Shown: positions 45,258 through 58,584 of the stretch, one piece after another
Numbering within the stretch: position 1 is the stretch's first letter
Layout: the number at the start of each line of letters is the position of its first letter
Assembly (NCBI GenBank): GCA_905250115.1
Contig: CAJNOI010000035.1
Span: forward strand, 620,251 to 684,250
Length of the DNA stretch: 64,000 nt
From: Adineta steineri
Lineage: Eukaryota > Rotifera > Eurotatoria > Adinetida > Adinetidae
Reading direction: 5' to 3'
Program-made: the position numbers and the translations under genes
Notes under the pieces: generated by a model
Databases searched by the model: none
Told to the model about the DNA's origin: nothing
Seen by the model: only the letters and a program-made list of their open reading frames with translations

Positions 45258-48200
45258 TCACCGTAGTTTTCTTGTGTTTGTTGTTTTTTCAGCCATTTCT
45301 TTGTTTGCTAATTTATTGACTTCATTCCAAAAATTGACTAAACGATTTTTGTCATTTGCACAAAATGCACGAAAATCAGCTAACATAATATCTTGATATT
45401 TTTCTTCACCGGTTTGAGAACTTCGCCATCTTTTACCTAAACAAAAATTCCAACACCAATAAAAGCCACAATCAAGTGGTGATGATTGACCATCACCAGT
45501 TCCACTGGATGCAACACGTATTGATCGACGATTACAATGTACATTGTATACGTCAGATAGTATATAAACAAGCATACCACCACTTATATGAACATAATAG
45601 ATATTCTCATCTTTATAACTTACACAAGCATTTAAAATAAAACCATAACTAAAATTAACAAAAATATCTATTGGATTAGATTTAAATTCAATCAAATAAT
45701 ATATACAAACCGTTTTACAATAAGTTCTTGAAAAATGTTTAGCTGAAGAACTCGATCCTCTTCAGGAAGATCAGCTAATTTATCACTAAGACATGATGTT
45801 TCCATTTTGATATAAATAGGACCTTTAAAATAATAAATTCATTATTAAAATAGGATTAAGATATAATATAAAAGGATTATATTCTTATAAAACTATATGA
45901 AAAGTGATACTGTCATAAATATAGTAGATATTCATAGAATTGTTTGATAAATAAATATTGCTAGAAATACTTGGGGTTAATAAGATTTAAAATATTATAA
46001 ATACCTCGTAATGGATCAAATTCAGCAAATGGATCACATGGAATAGGAATAAGATGAAATGCTACATGATTTGAATCAAGTATTGTTCCTGTACGTTGTG
46101 ACCAATTAGTAATTAAATCTCCAAGTATACATGAAGTTGAAACAAGCCAACGTATTTCAAGTTCAAATAAACAATGTGGATTATAATATGCATGATGTTG
46201 TGCTACTGCCCATTCACGTCTATCAGAAATATGTTTTGGATCAACATCAACATTACAACTACGTTTTAATATTATTGATGGTACTTCTTGTTTTATTAAC
46301 AGATCATCTTCAGTGGTATTATTTACATTGGTAGAATTTATATTTTCATTTACATTCGTAGAACTTATATTTCCATCAACAGTGGTAAAATTTATATTCC
46401 CATTTATATTCGTAGAATTTATATTTCCATTTACAGTAGTGAAATTTATATTTCCATTTACATTTGATGCTCCTAATCGAGTAGTTCGAGGTATTGATTG
46501 TGGATTATCAATTAATTTCGGTAATAAACGCATTGGTTTACATTCACCAAAACCTAAATAATCCATTGATGGAATATAATTTTGTGTTTGATGAAATTCA
46601 ACTTCAGCATAATCATTTGAATCAAGACGAACTAAAAAGAAAATGTTTTTTTGTCATAAAATAAATAAGAAATATTTTATTCGAATTAATTTACAGTTTC
46701 TTGTTTTATCTGTCACGATAAAATAAAGAAAAAAACCAAAACGAAATAAATCTTCTGTGCATGTACAATGTCGAATATAACCACGTTCACATAATGTCTA
46801 AAAATAAATTCTTTTCTTTTCTTTAATTAAATCTTTAATATTTACTCGAAATAATAATAAAGCTGTTTTTTCATCTTGTATATCTTCACAATGTTCCATA
46901 GACCACCATATAGCTTCAATTGCAATAAACGAATATTCAGGTAATATAGAATCTTTTACGAATGGTAAGCCTTGTTGTTCATCACGTAATAAAGCTAAGA
47001 AACTATTAATTGAGCTTGTATTTTCTGAGATAATATCGGTAAGTTTAAATGTTTTACATGATGTTCTAAAAATTTGATAATCAGTTTTATTTTGTTACAG
47101 AAAACAAAGATTATTTACGAATGTTTTGCTGGACGTTTATGACAATCGATTCGTTTGGTATTAGTTAATGGATCAAGAGGCTAGAAAATATATAGAATAG
47201 AAACAGAGTAATTAATAATCATTTGAATATTACTCGATGAAAAAATTCATTTGATCCTGTACGTATATGTGTAAGTTTATTAAGCATAACTAAAAATCGA
47301 ATAAAATGTTCAATATAAAGAAAAAAATCTTCATGTGACATTTCTTGACGACTATCACATTTTGTTTGACCAGATTCAATATTTTTTATTGTATAATCTC
47401 TTGAAACAGGCATAAGTACAAGACGAGTACGCCAATATTTCATTGTCTAAATACAAGATATACATATAATTATATTCCGATTCGAAATTAATAGCAAAGT
47501 TTATCAGAACAGATGTTTTTTCATATGCTCTTCATACTAATCAAATTGTCATTGGAATATGTTAGACTCAAAATTTTAATATATATTCTTCCTTTTCAAA
47601 ATTTATTTAAATATAAGCTACACTTAACAAGTAACGCTCCTTCGAGGACTCGCTTAGCTCTTTCTCGTAGAAATCCATTTTCTTCATATTTACTGGAACA
47701 ACAAATGAAAACCGTAAAAAATTGATTTTCGATGTTTTTTTTACCCTTGAATCTTCTTCGCCTTTACCCTCACCTTGGTCACTCAACAGATCTCAGATTC
47801 GAACTCTCCGCATCGAAATATCTCTAGAAATGTCTTTCTCAAAAAATTGATTTTCGATGTTTTTTTGACCCTGCGGACACACAAGCAAGCAAACAATTTA
47901 TGATTACTGGGCTCTTCTCTACAAAGAAGAGAATTATGTCAATAATAATTCTTTTTGTGTTCTATTTTTATCTTTTGATATACATACATCAGATAGTTTA
48001 TAACCGCCAGTTCCATGTGTACATACAATATCATCCAAAATATTCCATCCAACTGATTCTAAACTTTCAATTTGTAAATCATATTTAGCTGGATCATAAT
48101 AAGATGAATCAGGACATTGATAACGATATTTATAATGTACGGGTTTAGGTTGAAAAACATATCTAAAGAAAAGATGAGTATTGATTTTTTTTCATAGTTA

Positions 48201-51200
48201 TTTCTAATTTACTGAGGTTTAAATTGTTGAACAGTTATAACAACAGTATCTTGTGAGCGATTTTCTTCAGTTATAAGACTTATTGTATGATATATTCGAC
48301 CAATATTTAATAGACGATTACAATCAGTTGGTTTATGACCAACAAGTCGAATTTTTTCAATCATTAATTTTTCAATATGCGGTGGAATTTCCATAATGAC
48401 TTGAAAACCCTTTGATGAAACAAAAAATTTATTAAAAGAAAACTTCATTCATTTATTAATTACTTGTGATAAACGATGATCAATTAATTCATCAAATACT
48501 AATTTGTGTCGTTCCAATGGATCCGATCTATATAATATTAATAAATAAATACAAAAATAATTCAAATAATAAATTTACAGAATTAATTTTTCTTGATTTC
48601 CGCTTCCAGTATGTACATGTTTTCGTTTTCGTTCAAAATCAGTTAATGGTGGTAAAATAGCAAGAAGTTGATAGGAATTATATGTATAATCATGTTTCAA
48701 ATATTCTTCTAATGGTGCAACATCAAATGTAGTTGGAAGAGAAGCTGGTATTGATAAAGATTTCCAATCAATACCAGTAATCATTGATGCACTCCATGGT
48801 TCAACACCAGTAGGTCCCCATATAATAGCTTCACTTTTTTCTTCTAGAAAAATACAAAAAAAAGATCAATATTTTCTAATTCATTGAAAATAAATTGAAA
48901 TAGAAACAAACTTTTTGGTTTACTTGAACTATCAGCATTCGATTTTTTTGTGTTTACATTCGTCACATTAGTTCGATTATCATCAATAAAACTATCTTTA
49001 CGTTCAATAGTATCACGTCTCATTTCAAAATTTGATGGACTAACAATACTGATAATAGAAAATGAATTCATTGAAATATATTTTTGAAAAGAAAACATTA
49101 TTTTTATTTATTAAAATACCGTTTAGGTCGAGATGAAATTTCACTAGTTGTTTTTGAATGTTGATTTATTCGTTTTGATTTTAAACTATTTGTAATTCGT
49201 TTGGATGTACCCGGAAGTACAAGATGAGCACATGTAGTAATAGAAGCAATTATTTCACGTTTTACTGCATTTTCTCTTTCACGTAAATGATGAAAATGCC
49301 ATGGGATTTTATTTGGACCTATTGGAAATGTATGTGCCCATCGACGTCGACCAGGTACCATTGGTATACGTATACTAGCTGGTGCAAATGGATTTGTTAA
49401 AGCTTTTGGTCGTGGTTGCATACGAGCATATAAATGTGATGTTAGAAAATATGTATCAGCACTTTGTGCTGCAGCACGTGAAAAACTTTGTGGATAAAAT
49501 AAAACTTGTGGTGATTGATTATATGCATTATTATATGAAAGATATCCCGATATATTAGCTGATGTTGCATGTGATGTTGAAAGGACAATATCATCTTTAA
49601 TATTTGTATTAAATATACGTAGATCTTCATTTATTCCAGCTATTTTATTATTAATAATTAACATTCCAGTAGGCTCTCGTGATGGTTCTTCTTCTTCGAC
49701 AAGTACTGGATCTGAAATATTGAAATTATTTATTATAGGTTTTTTCTTGAAATCAATTTATTTACGTGTAGGACCCATAGTTATATTTCGCCGTCTTGCT
49801 TTTCGAGCTTCACCTTTAGCAACTCTATCTGCAAAACATGCTTGTTCAGTTGCTCTATTTATTTGAAAATCAAACAATCAAAATCAAATGAAATCTTTTT
49901 CTCATGATAAATTACCCTTTTGTTGTTGTTGTTGTTCGAAATACTTGAGCATCATATTCTTCCATAGATAAATGTACTGGTTTTGAAAATAATTCTTCCG
50001 TTATTGAATTCATAACATTTTTAACATCTATTATATATATACAATTATAAATAGATAATAAATAAAGTAAATCTTTACCTAACATTCCACCCTTAATTCT
50101 ATTTGGATTAAATGATAAACGTGGAATAAAACGTTTGAATGAAGTTTTTACAGTTGACGTATGATAATAACTGAAAATCATATGAATAATTGAAAATATT
50201 TTCTCTTTATTTCAAATTAACCTTAAATTCATCCAATGTGGTATTTGATAATCATCAGCTGTATTAAGATCGGCTTTAACAAATTTAAATAATGGCACAG
50301 CGAATAACGGTTGTTCACCTAAGCAAACAAGATCACTTCCAATTCCATTATCTAATACACGTTGTTTAGTCATATTTGTTAATTCACGATCAACTTCAAA
50401 TACACCAGCACCAGGTGTTATAACTAAAGACATTTGACCAAGACGATCAAATGGACGATCAATAAAATGACGTTCAAATACTAAATAAGAAATTTTCTAT
50501 TTTTTATTTCAATTCTATTTTATTTCCACAAACCACTCGCTGATAAATTTAATGTCTCAAGATAATTTCCATCAGCTGCAGATGATATTGTTCCATTAGG
50601 CATTTTATCTGCTTCAGATTTTGATAATTGTTTTTTATGATAATTAACAAGATCATCTTTATAATTGACAAGTACTTGTTTGATTTTAGCTAAACGTGGT
50701 GTCCAATCATCATAACGTTCATTCTGATAGATTACACTAAATTAATCAAAAAATGGTGATATTAATTATTAAGTTCAATTTTTACCGATAGAAATCTTCA
50801 TAAAATCGTCCTCGATGATCTTTATTAATATCTCGTCTTAAACTTTCAGGAAAATCATCCAAAGATTTCGCATCATAAAATACTCGAGAAAATAATGTCA
50901 TTGTTACATCATGTTGACAACTCATTGTCTAAAACAAAATTATAAATAAATTTGTTTTTGCTTCATCTTCTTTATACCTTCCATCGAGTAAATAAATCAA
51001 ATAGAAATCCATCAACAGCTTTTTCATAATATGTATCACCTTGATGATCAAAATCCCACATTTCTTTTGACATTTGTAAAAATATTGTACAACATGCACT
51101 TAGTGAACGAAATACAATCTAAAGAAAAACAAACCATTTGATTAAATCATAGAAAAATTTCTTTATTTTACTTTTGTATCTTTTGTTATATAACCGGAAG

Positions 51201-51988
51201 ATACACGATATGGATGTTCAGGAATCCATAAACCATATACAGTAGCTCTTAAATAATATAAATACTTAAAATACTTATTGCAAAATTAGTTCACCTCATG
51301 CCGAATATATCCAATGTCTTCTTTAAATAAACAGTTGTATTATGTAATTTACGTGCAAAACGCCACATATCACCTCGACTAAAATACTGTTCTTTAACTT
51401 GAATTTCCACTAAGTAAAGAGAAAATGGCTAAAAACAAAATTTAATTCAATTTCTTATATTCAAAGAAAAAAAATATTGATATTAAAACCTGTTTATCAG
51501 CTATTTTTTGTACCATATAATGGCTCATCATAAAACTTATAACAGAAAATGTTTTCTTAATCGATTCATCGATGTGAATTTCTATAAATAAAAATAATTA
51601 TATTAACATAAAATGAATATTATATCAAAACCTGGATGTGGTGATTGAATTAAACGTTCATCATCAAGACGATCAACTTGCATAACAAGTTTTTGTGTAT
51701 CATCATCATTTAAACTTATAACAAATAAATCACCTTTAGCCAGATTTGTTTTTGGACTAACTATTGTTAATGCACTAGGATCTAAATATGAGAAAAAGAG
51801 ATTTAAATGAATTATTTCTACAAATAAAATTAACTAACTTGTTCCACGTGTAAAAACAACTCGACATTTAAATCTAAATTTATAAAATATATGAAATTTT
51901 TATTATTTGACTTTATATGAACATACGGATTTCCTTCAAACACCGGTTTTTCTGGTTCAATTACATTTGATGTATTAGTTGATTCCAT
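45258..51988 (-). CDS. DEPDC5: DEPDC5 (GATOR1 complex subunit), complete multi-exon gene
   Basis: Complete gene from [15 protein letters not shown] (ATG 51988, exon 1 51927-51988) to the stop at 45258 (last exon 45258-45822), roughly 25 short exons. DEPDC5/Iml1 is the Rag-binding subunit of GATOR1, the GTPase-activating complex that switches off mTORC1 on lysosomes when amino acids are low. Diagnostic blocks in order: the Iml1 domain ([50 protein letters not shown]), [46 protein letters not shown], a DEP-like segment (QGLPFV...[27 protein letters not shown]), then [20 protein letters not shown] and the C-terminal [15 protein letters not shown] and [14 protein letters not shown]. One intron (about 47462-47989) carries a repeat element. 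Odd: an Asn-rich repeat at 46312-46470. Confidence 0.93.
46312..46470 (-). repeat. Coding 30-bp repeat in DEPDC5 (GNINSTNVN)
   Basis: About five in-frame copies of a 10-residue unit (VNGNINFTT / INGNINSTN / VDGNISSTN) in the linker before the C-terminal domain. The DNA units are 30 bp and similar enough to have arisen by recent tandem duplication. Confidence 0.85.
47629..47938 (+). mobile_element. Small repeat family with 3' hairpin, copy 2, in a DEPDC5 intron
   Basis: Starts AGTAACGCTCCTTCGAGGAC and ends in the hairpin CTTCTCTACAAAGAAGAG; shares blocks with 40789-41172. An internal 26-bp-plus direct repeat (AAAAAATTGATTTTCGATG) lies at about 47717 and 47841. Short ORFs here are not genes. 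Confidence 0.5.
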
Positions 51989-52708
51989 ATTAACAAAAAT
52001 AAGAAAATACTCTGTTCATACCAAAAAAAATAATAAAAAGTATTTTTGATCTAATTTGTACTTAATACAGCTGATACATGTTTTTGCTGTTGCTGATACT
52101 TAGGATAAAATTAGACCAATGAAAGAACAGCATTTTCAGTATTCGATTACTGATGACCTCTGGAGATAAAAAAATCTATATAGTTAATGTAGTTTGTTCT
52201 TTCTTAAATTCTATTTGATTTTTTGTTATAATTAAAAATATATTTATAAATTTCTGTTCAAGCATTTGAAGATATAGTTTTAAAGAATAAAATGTATTAC
52301 TGTAGAAAATAATCATGACATTGTTTTACAATAATAAGAAATCTTCGGATAAATTTTATTTTATTCCTTCAATCTAGTTATTCTATATGAGTATACATTT
52401 TTGGATTCAGATTTTTAGTCATAAAATATTTTTCAACTCTTTTTTTCGTGTTCAAATATATTTGATTCAGTTCATTAGTTAAATAACACTAACAAGAGAT
52501 TATACAATACATTATTTACTTATTGCAAATGCTCTAAGACTTAAAAACAACATCAAACACAATTCATGCATAGCTATCTTTTCCATCATTCTATAAACTT
52601 TATTTCGTATGTGATAATGATTGGTAGATTGTATTTAATAATGAATTCATTTATTAAAATAAAATTAAACTATTATAAATTAATATTATAACATATTAAT
52701 AAAAAAAA
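51989..52708. other. Intergenic between DEPDC5 and the glycosyltransferase-like gene
   Basis: AT-rich; must contain the DEPDC5 promoter and the 3' end of the next minus-strand gene. No site I can defend. Confidence 0.45.
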
Positions 52709-54994
52709 TCACTTTTTAATATCAAGAAGAGTTTGTTTTAATTGTTGAAGTGTCATTGCTTTCGATTCTAATGCTAATCGCATTGCCTAAAGTAACATAT
52801 AAAATTTTATTAATTACTAAATGAATTCAATACTTACATAGCCTGATGGTGATGTATCAGAAATTAATGTCGATCTATCTATTTCATTATATTTACCAGC
52901 TTTAAATTGAAATTTTGAAAATGGATCATCTCCATGCCAACAATGAAGATGTAAACGTAAATTTTTACTAATATCATTTTTATCTTTTGATGTTACACCC
53001 TGATCTAATAATTGATCACCAACAGCTATTTTAAGATTTTCACTAGTAATAAGATGATTTATAGCTAAATGACCACCATAGAGTAAAAGAACACCAAAAT
53101 GCCATTCAGGCCAAAGCTACATATATATTAAAATATAATGAAAAAACAATAAGAATTGAATAGAAATAGAAACTAACCATTACACCTAGTTTACGTTCTC
53201 TTTCTGGTGTAGTAAATTCATTCGTTACAAGATGTATCATAGCTTGTATTGTATAATTAGCCATATGATGAATCATAGATGGTGGTCCGTACCTAATAAA
53301 TACAATGAATTTTTCAACTACGAATATAAATATATTAAAAGAGTTAGTTTACGATGATACAAAGTTGCCTAAGAGTTCCTTTGATAAAATAACGTACGTA
53401 TCACTTTAACGACTACATTAGTTTACGTGACGTTTTTTTTTCATTTTAAACGTATTAACGCAAGATTTTATTCTGGAATCAAACAAAGTTATATAAAACT
53501 ATTGAGTTTCTTACGATATCTTTAGAAATACAGTAATGACACTAATAGAGGAAAATAAAAATTCTACTAAAAACAGTATTCTAAATAATTAAAAATAGAA
53601 GACAATGTTCATTTCAATGATTATTACAATTAAATAACTTGGCATCAATGAAAGTTTTTTAATGAGAATATATTTATAGAATAAATTTTTATAAGATGTC
53701 TAGAAAACCCCTCAGTAAGTTGAGAACAAGATTAAAAAAAAGATGATTAATTATCCGAAAGAAAAAGAATAAATTTATGTGTTGTATTTTTAACAAATGA
53801 TCTCGTATATTAGTTACAGACAAACTCATACGAAATGAAACTATAAAACTTTTATATAAATTAATATATAGGTTTCCTCTTCGATTGAACATTTTGTTTA
53901 GACATTAAGAATTCGGATTTATAATAGTTTGAAAGTCTATCGTATATATATATTTTACGAATAGATAAAGATTCATAGTTAGCTGAACGAGTTAAAGATT
54001 GGAAGAATACTATAAAGTTTATCTTCCGTTAGTAATTAAAAGTAGTCAAGTCAAGGAATGATTTCAATTAGAAATTTATATATTTATCGTTGATTTTCAA
54101 TGAATAAATTAAATCTACCCTATAAATTTCTTACCAAGTTGATCCTAAACCATTCTTATTAGCATATGTCCAATTCATATCACGAGCAATACGTTTTAAA
54201 CGTTTATTATTAAATTCTGTCGAATAACCACCACGACCAACAAGTATAGAATAATTATATGGAACATAGTATGCAAAATTATATGTTAGAAAACAATCCA
54301 TATCTGTACGAAGTATAAAATCATACATAGAAAAAGATGCTTTATATTCAAAAACTGTATTAATTGAATCAATATATTCATAAGCTCGTAAATATTGATA
54401 AGTTGTTTGTGAGCGTTGTTTATCAATAGTTTGATATTTACTAGAAGGTTCATGTGTCGTTGTACGACTTTTTATACGAATATAAGGAAAAACACGACAT
54501 TTAGGTTTCTCTTCTGAATTTATACGGATTTGATTATATATACAATCGAGATCTTTAAAAATTGATGCATATTCACTAGTATAAACAATTAAATCAGTTC
54601 TCCATAATATCGATTCATTTATCATCATTTCAGTCCATGAACGATAAAACCACCGGAATTCAGGTAAAAAATCTGATTCTTGATCATTCGGATAAAAAAG
54701 AAGGAGAGCTCGTAATAGACTTGATTGTGATGAAGGTTGATAGATTAATGGCAGTTTTTTTGTAATACTATTATTTCCTTTATTACCAGTTAATTGTTGA
54801 CTATATGACACTTGTTTATGAACATTATATTGAATTTGACTTATACCAAAATTTACAGTCGATTGAGAGAAAGACTTGTGAAAATTTTTAGTATATAAAA
54901 TAATTACTGATAATATTAACATAGAAATAATAAATAAAAAAAATATACGACGAATAAGTCTTCCAGATATATTCAATTGTAATACAGATGTCAT
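52709..54994 (-). CDS. Type II membrane glycosyltransferase-like protein (possibly DUF7164)
   Basis: Four exons: 54135-54994, 53178-53292, 52838-53116, 52709-52786 (443 aa; phases match). A short cytosolic N-terminus and one signal-anchor helix (IFFLFIISMLILSVIILYT) are followed by a lumenal domain: LLFYPNDQESDFLPEFRWFY, TDLIVYTSE, then a DxD-like motif in ILRTDMDCFLTYNFA and VGRGGYS, later WPEWHFGVLLLYGGHLAIN and HCWHGDDPFSKFQFKAG. The TDMD motif, Golgi-type topology and GRGGY block fit a nucleotide-sugar transferase; I recall similar proteins annotated DUF7164, without certainty. The first intron is long (842 bp), and the last exon encodes a short helical tail. Reading through the first donor would stop at once, so the splice is required. 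Confidence 0.7.
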
Positions 54995-57870
54995 AATTAT
55001 TTTGTTTTAATGAGAAGAATAATTTCCGTATATATCACAGTTGACATGAAAATTCAGTTGAGTTTTAAAATACTAGATAGATAATTAAAAAATAATAGAA
55101 AAAATGAAAAGAAGATATCTGATCTACTACAGCGGTATTGAAGAAAACGAACATGAACAAATCATAAATAACTATACTATAAATTAAAAGGAAATCTTAA
55201 AGATAAAATCGATGTTACAGTTACATATCGTAACTAGTAGAAGAAGATGGTAGTTTTGGAAGCTCAGTATTAGTTCATTTATTTAAGAATAAAACGCGAG
55301 TATTTTGTAGGACAAGAAACGGTTACTTAGATTATTCTCATTTTTTGTAATACAACATATTCTAGGAAAATACCTAAGTGATATTTTTTCATTCATCACT
55401 TGGAAATTTCAAGACAAGTTAAAAGAGCAGAAGAAGAACGACTTAAGATAAAGAAAGGAAAAATCCCATATGAGCATATATGAAGAGAAAAAAGAAACTA
55501 CCAGATAGACATATATATATATATGTGAAAGAATAGCGAACAACTAATTCATATGTTCGCTTACAATCGATTATAACATCAACCTTATCTTTACTTCACA
55601 TAGAACAAATTATATGATTAGTGATAAATCAATATGAAGTATTTAGTTATATATTTAATATATAATCTTTTATAATATATTTTACTTTCATATCTTTTAT
55701 TGATCTAAGCTTTTATTTGAACAATATCTCTGATGAAATCTATCCGGAAGTATATTTTCAAATTAAAAATACTTGAAAAAATATCAGAGAATGACAAGAA
55801 AAATGATAGAATTCAACGCTAAGGTATATAATATTTTATTAATATAGAGAAACAGAGGCAATATGTCTCTTTCATCTTTGATTGACTCTATCTAAGTATA
55901 TTTCATCTTTGATTGATTCTGTCTAAGTATATGTATGATAATATCATTACTATTCTCGTGTATTATCTATTTAAACTTATTATATCACTTAACGAGAGCT
56001 TTTTATAGCTTAAGAATAAAAAAAACAGGAACGATAGTCATGAGAAGTAGTCATTTTACCGACTCATTTATAGAAATTACTTTATTCTCCTCTGCTAGAA
56101 ACAGAAAATAAAATATTGAATCATTATTAGCACAAAATACATACTGATAGTAAAAAGAAAATATATAAATATTTTTAAAGAATAATTCATAATAAAAATA
56201 AGTAGAAACTGTTAACAATTTACTTATATTTAATAGTGTGTAAGAATTTATCATACGATTAAAATATTAACGACAAGAAAAATTCGTGACACTTTTTTTT
56301 TCCTCTCCTTTCCACTTGACATAATATTTCTATTGAAGTAAATATAAAGCTCAACTCGTTCTTACTCTATGCAAAAAAGTAAGAACAAGATAAAAAAACA
56401 TAGTTCTCCTTATTTAGTATATATACGCACACACGTCTTTGGTTTATTAATTTAATCTGTATGTAATCAAATGATTGAGTATATATAAATCTAAAGAAAG
56501 TTTATAAATAGAGAATATTATTATAAAATTTCTTTTCATATATACACAAATACATGTCTATTGCATAAACCTTTATATATATATATTACTTGCAACAGTT
56601 ATACAAATGCAATCAAGCAAACATATACTACCTTTTCTTCAATTGTAATTTTTAGGTTCTCGTGTGATATCTATGCAATATTTAAGATCAGTTTGCATAA
56701 TAAAAAGTACATGATTTACTTCCGAAAGATTTAAGATTAACATATGTCAGCGTAAAATTTGATAAAAACAAAATATTTGCCTTTTTTTTTTCTTCTCATA
56801 TAAAATTTATATATCAGTTAATATTGATAAAGACATATTCGTTTTCATTTATTATGTTATTCTTCAATCTTAATTCAAGGTCTCATTATTTAACTATTTT
56901 AGTTCATTTATATCAATAAATAACAAACATTATATCAACAAAAATAGCTAGTTGTGTTATTGTTTCCTTTACGTTTGACATTAATAAGTCGTTATGAGCA
57001 GACTCCATAGTAAATATATTTTCATATCCGTTCTTTCTATGTGGTTACTAATATAGATTTGTATAAATGAAATAAATTAGCATCTGTTGGCTTTGTACTT
57101 TTTTTCAATATAATTTCCATATATAGATCAACAATTATGATTAAAATATAAATACGAAAATGATGAGAGATCAGCAAATATTTTATATAATTTTGATGGC
57201 ATTATTTTCAAAGTAAGTAAATTACTATTGAATGAAAATAAACAAGAACACTTGCTCTATTTGTTTTCCATATACTCTTATAGTCATTCACATACAATTC
57301 AAACAAAAGTAAATGAAACTGGCTCAAAACGGCGTAAATGTCAACAAGAAAATTACCTCTTGACAAAAGGCGTTTATCATACTATTGTATGAAATTCTTC
57401 ATTATTTTCCATAAAAAAAAAGTCAGTTATAAATAATGTGCACAAAAATAATGAATTATTTTTATAGACTGGATGTCAACAATAAGGCCAATATTATTCT
57501 TATGTTTTTTTACTAAAGAATCAAATATCTTTAATTTAAATCTATGATAATATAGTGAATTAACTGAAAATATCTATCGAAATTATACAAGTACTTGATT
57601 TTGTAGTATGTCTGTTTCTTTGAATCCGCCAAAAGATAAATTTCAATTACAATGGGAATAGAGAGGAATTTCCAGAAATAATCACAGAATAATATTTCAT
57701 AGATCCAAAAATAATACTAATATATAGCGAAAAATATACTGTCTATCATAAAATAAATACTGTAACTGATTCTGTATCCTGAATCAATAATATATTTATA
57801 TATATATATTCTATTTTTACTGAAGATATCTAGTTTTTTTAAGAGAGGAGACTGATAATTAGAATCCATT
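54995..57870. other. Gene-free stretch
   Basis: AT-rich spacer with short TA and poly-A/T tracts and one ~30-bp direct duplication at about 55871-55932 (TTTCATCTTTGATTGA). No exon recognised on either strand. Confidence 0.45.
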
Positions 57871-58584
57871 TTATTGAAGTCTTTCATTTACAAGTGTAAT
57901 CATTTTATCGACGCTGTTAATCTGTTCGTTGAATAGAGAGAGAAAACCATCTGACACCGGAAGTATTTTACTTTCACGCATTATGGCGAATAATCTAGTA
58001 ATATTTTTCCATAGTATATTCACGTCTCGTTGATAACTGCTGAATGTCGACTCAGTACCTTCCGCTTTGTTTTGAACGTGTTGAACTAGAAAATGCTCTC
58101 CTAAGGATTTCATTGTAGCTTGCAGATCATGCACTTTCCGTCCGTTAATTGCAACTTGTTCATTGAGTAATTCTATGCGACGTTTATTTTCGACATCGTG
58201 CTCAAGCATTTCTGTTTCCATAACCTAGAATTTGCCAGTAGAATGTCGATAGTTTTTTTTTTGATGACAAAAACAACTTCATTGAATATTTTTATCACGA
58301 TGGCTAATGAACTTCGGTCAAGTTTTGATCATTCATCAAGTGAATATGCTCGACTGAATCTGAAGGGAATTTTATTGATGTATCACTCACGAACTATCAA
58401 AGTCATAGTTTAATGAGATCATTACTGATTCGAGAAGATACAACTGTTGAATCAATCCTATTAAATAATCTTTCTTAATTTTTTCCATAGTACATTTAGT
58501 TAATAAACTAATGCTTTTATTTCTTATCGTGATAAAACTAAATTCTACATCACTTTTAAATCGTTGACAGACCCAACACAACAA
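57871..58584 (-). CDS. Possible two-exon coiled-coil protein (partial, unrecognised)
   Basis: A 117-codon frame (57871-58224) has strong coiled-coil character: METEMLEHDVENKRRIELLN, QVAINGRKVHDLQATMKSLG, then FAIMRESKILP. It has better codon balance than surrounding ORFs. It opens after an acceptor (TTCTAG at 58225). An upstream helical frame (58427-58584, ending IGLIQQLYLLES) could join in phase through a GTAATG donor; the start of that exon is unclear. I do not recognise the family. It could also be a small single-exon gene starting at 58221. Confidence 0.35.
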
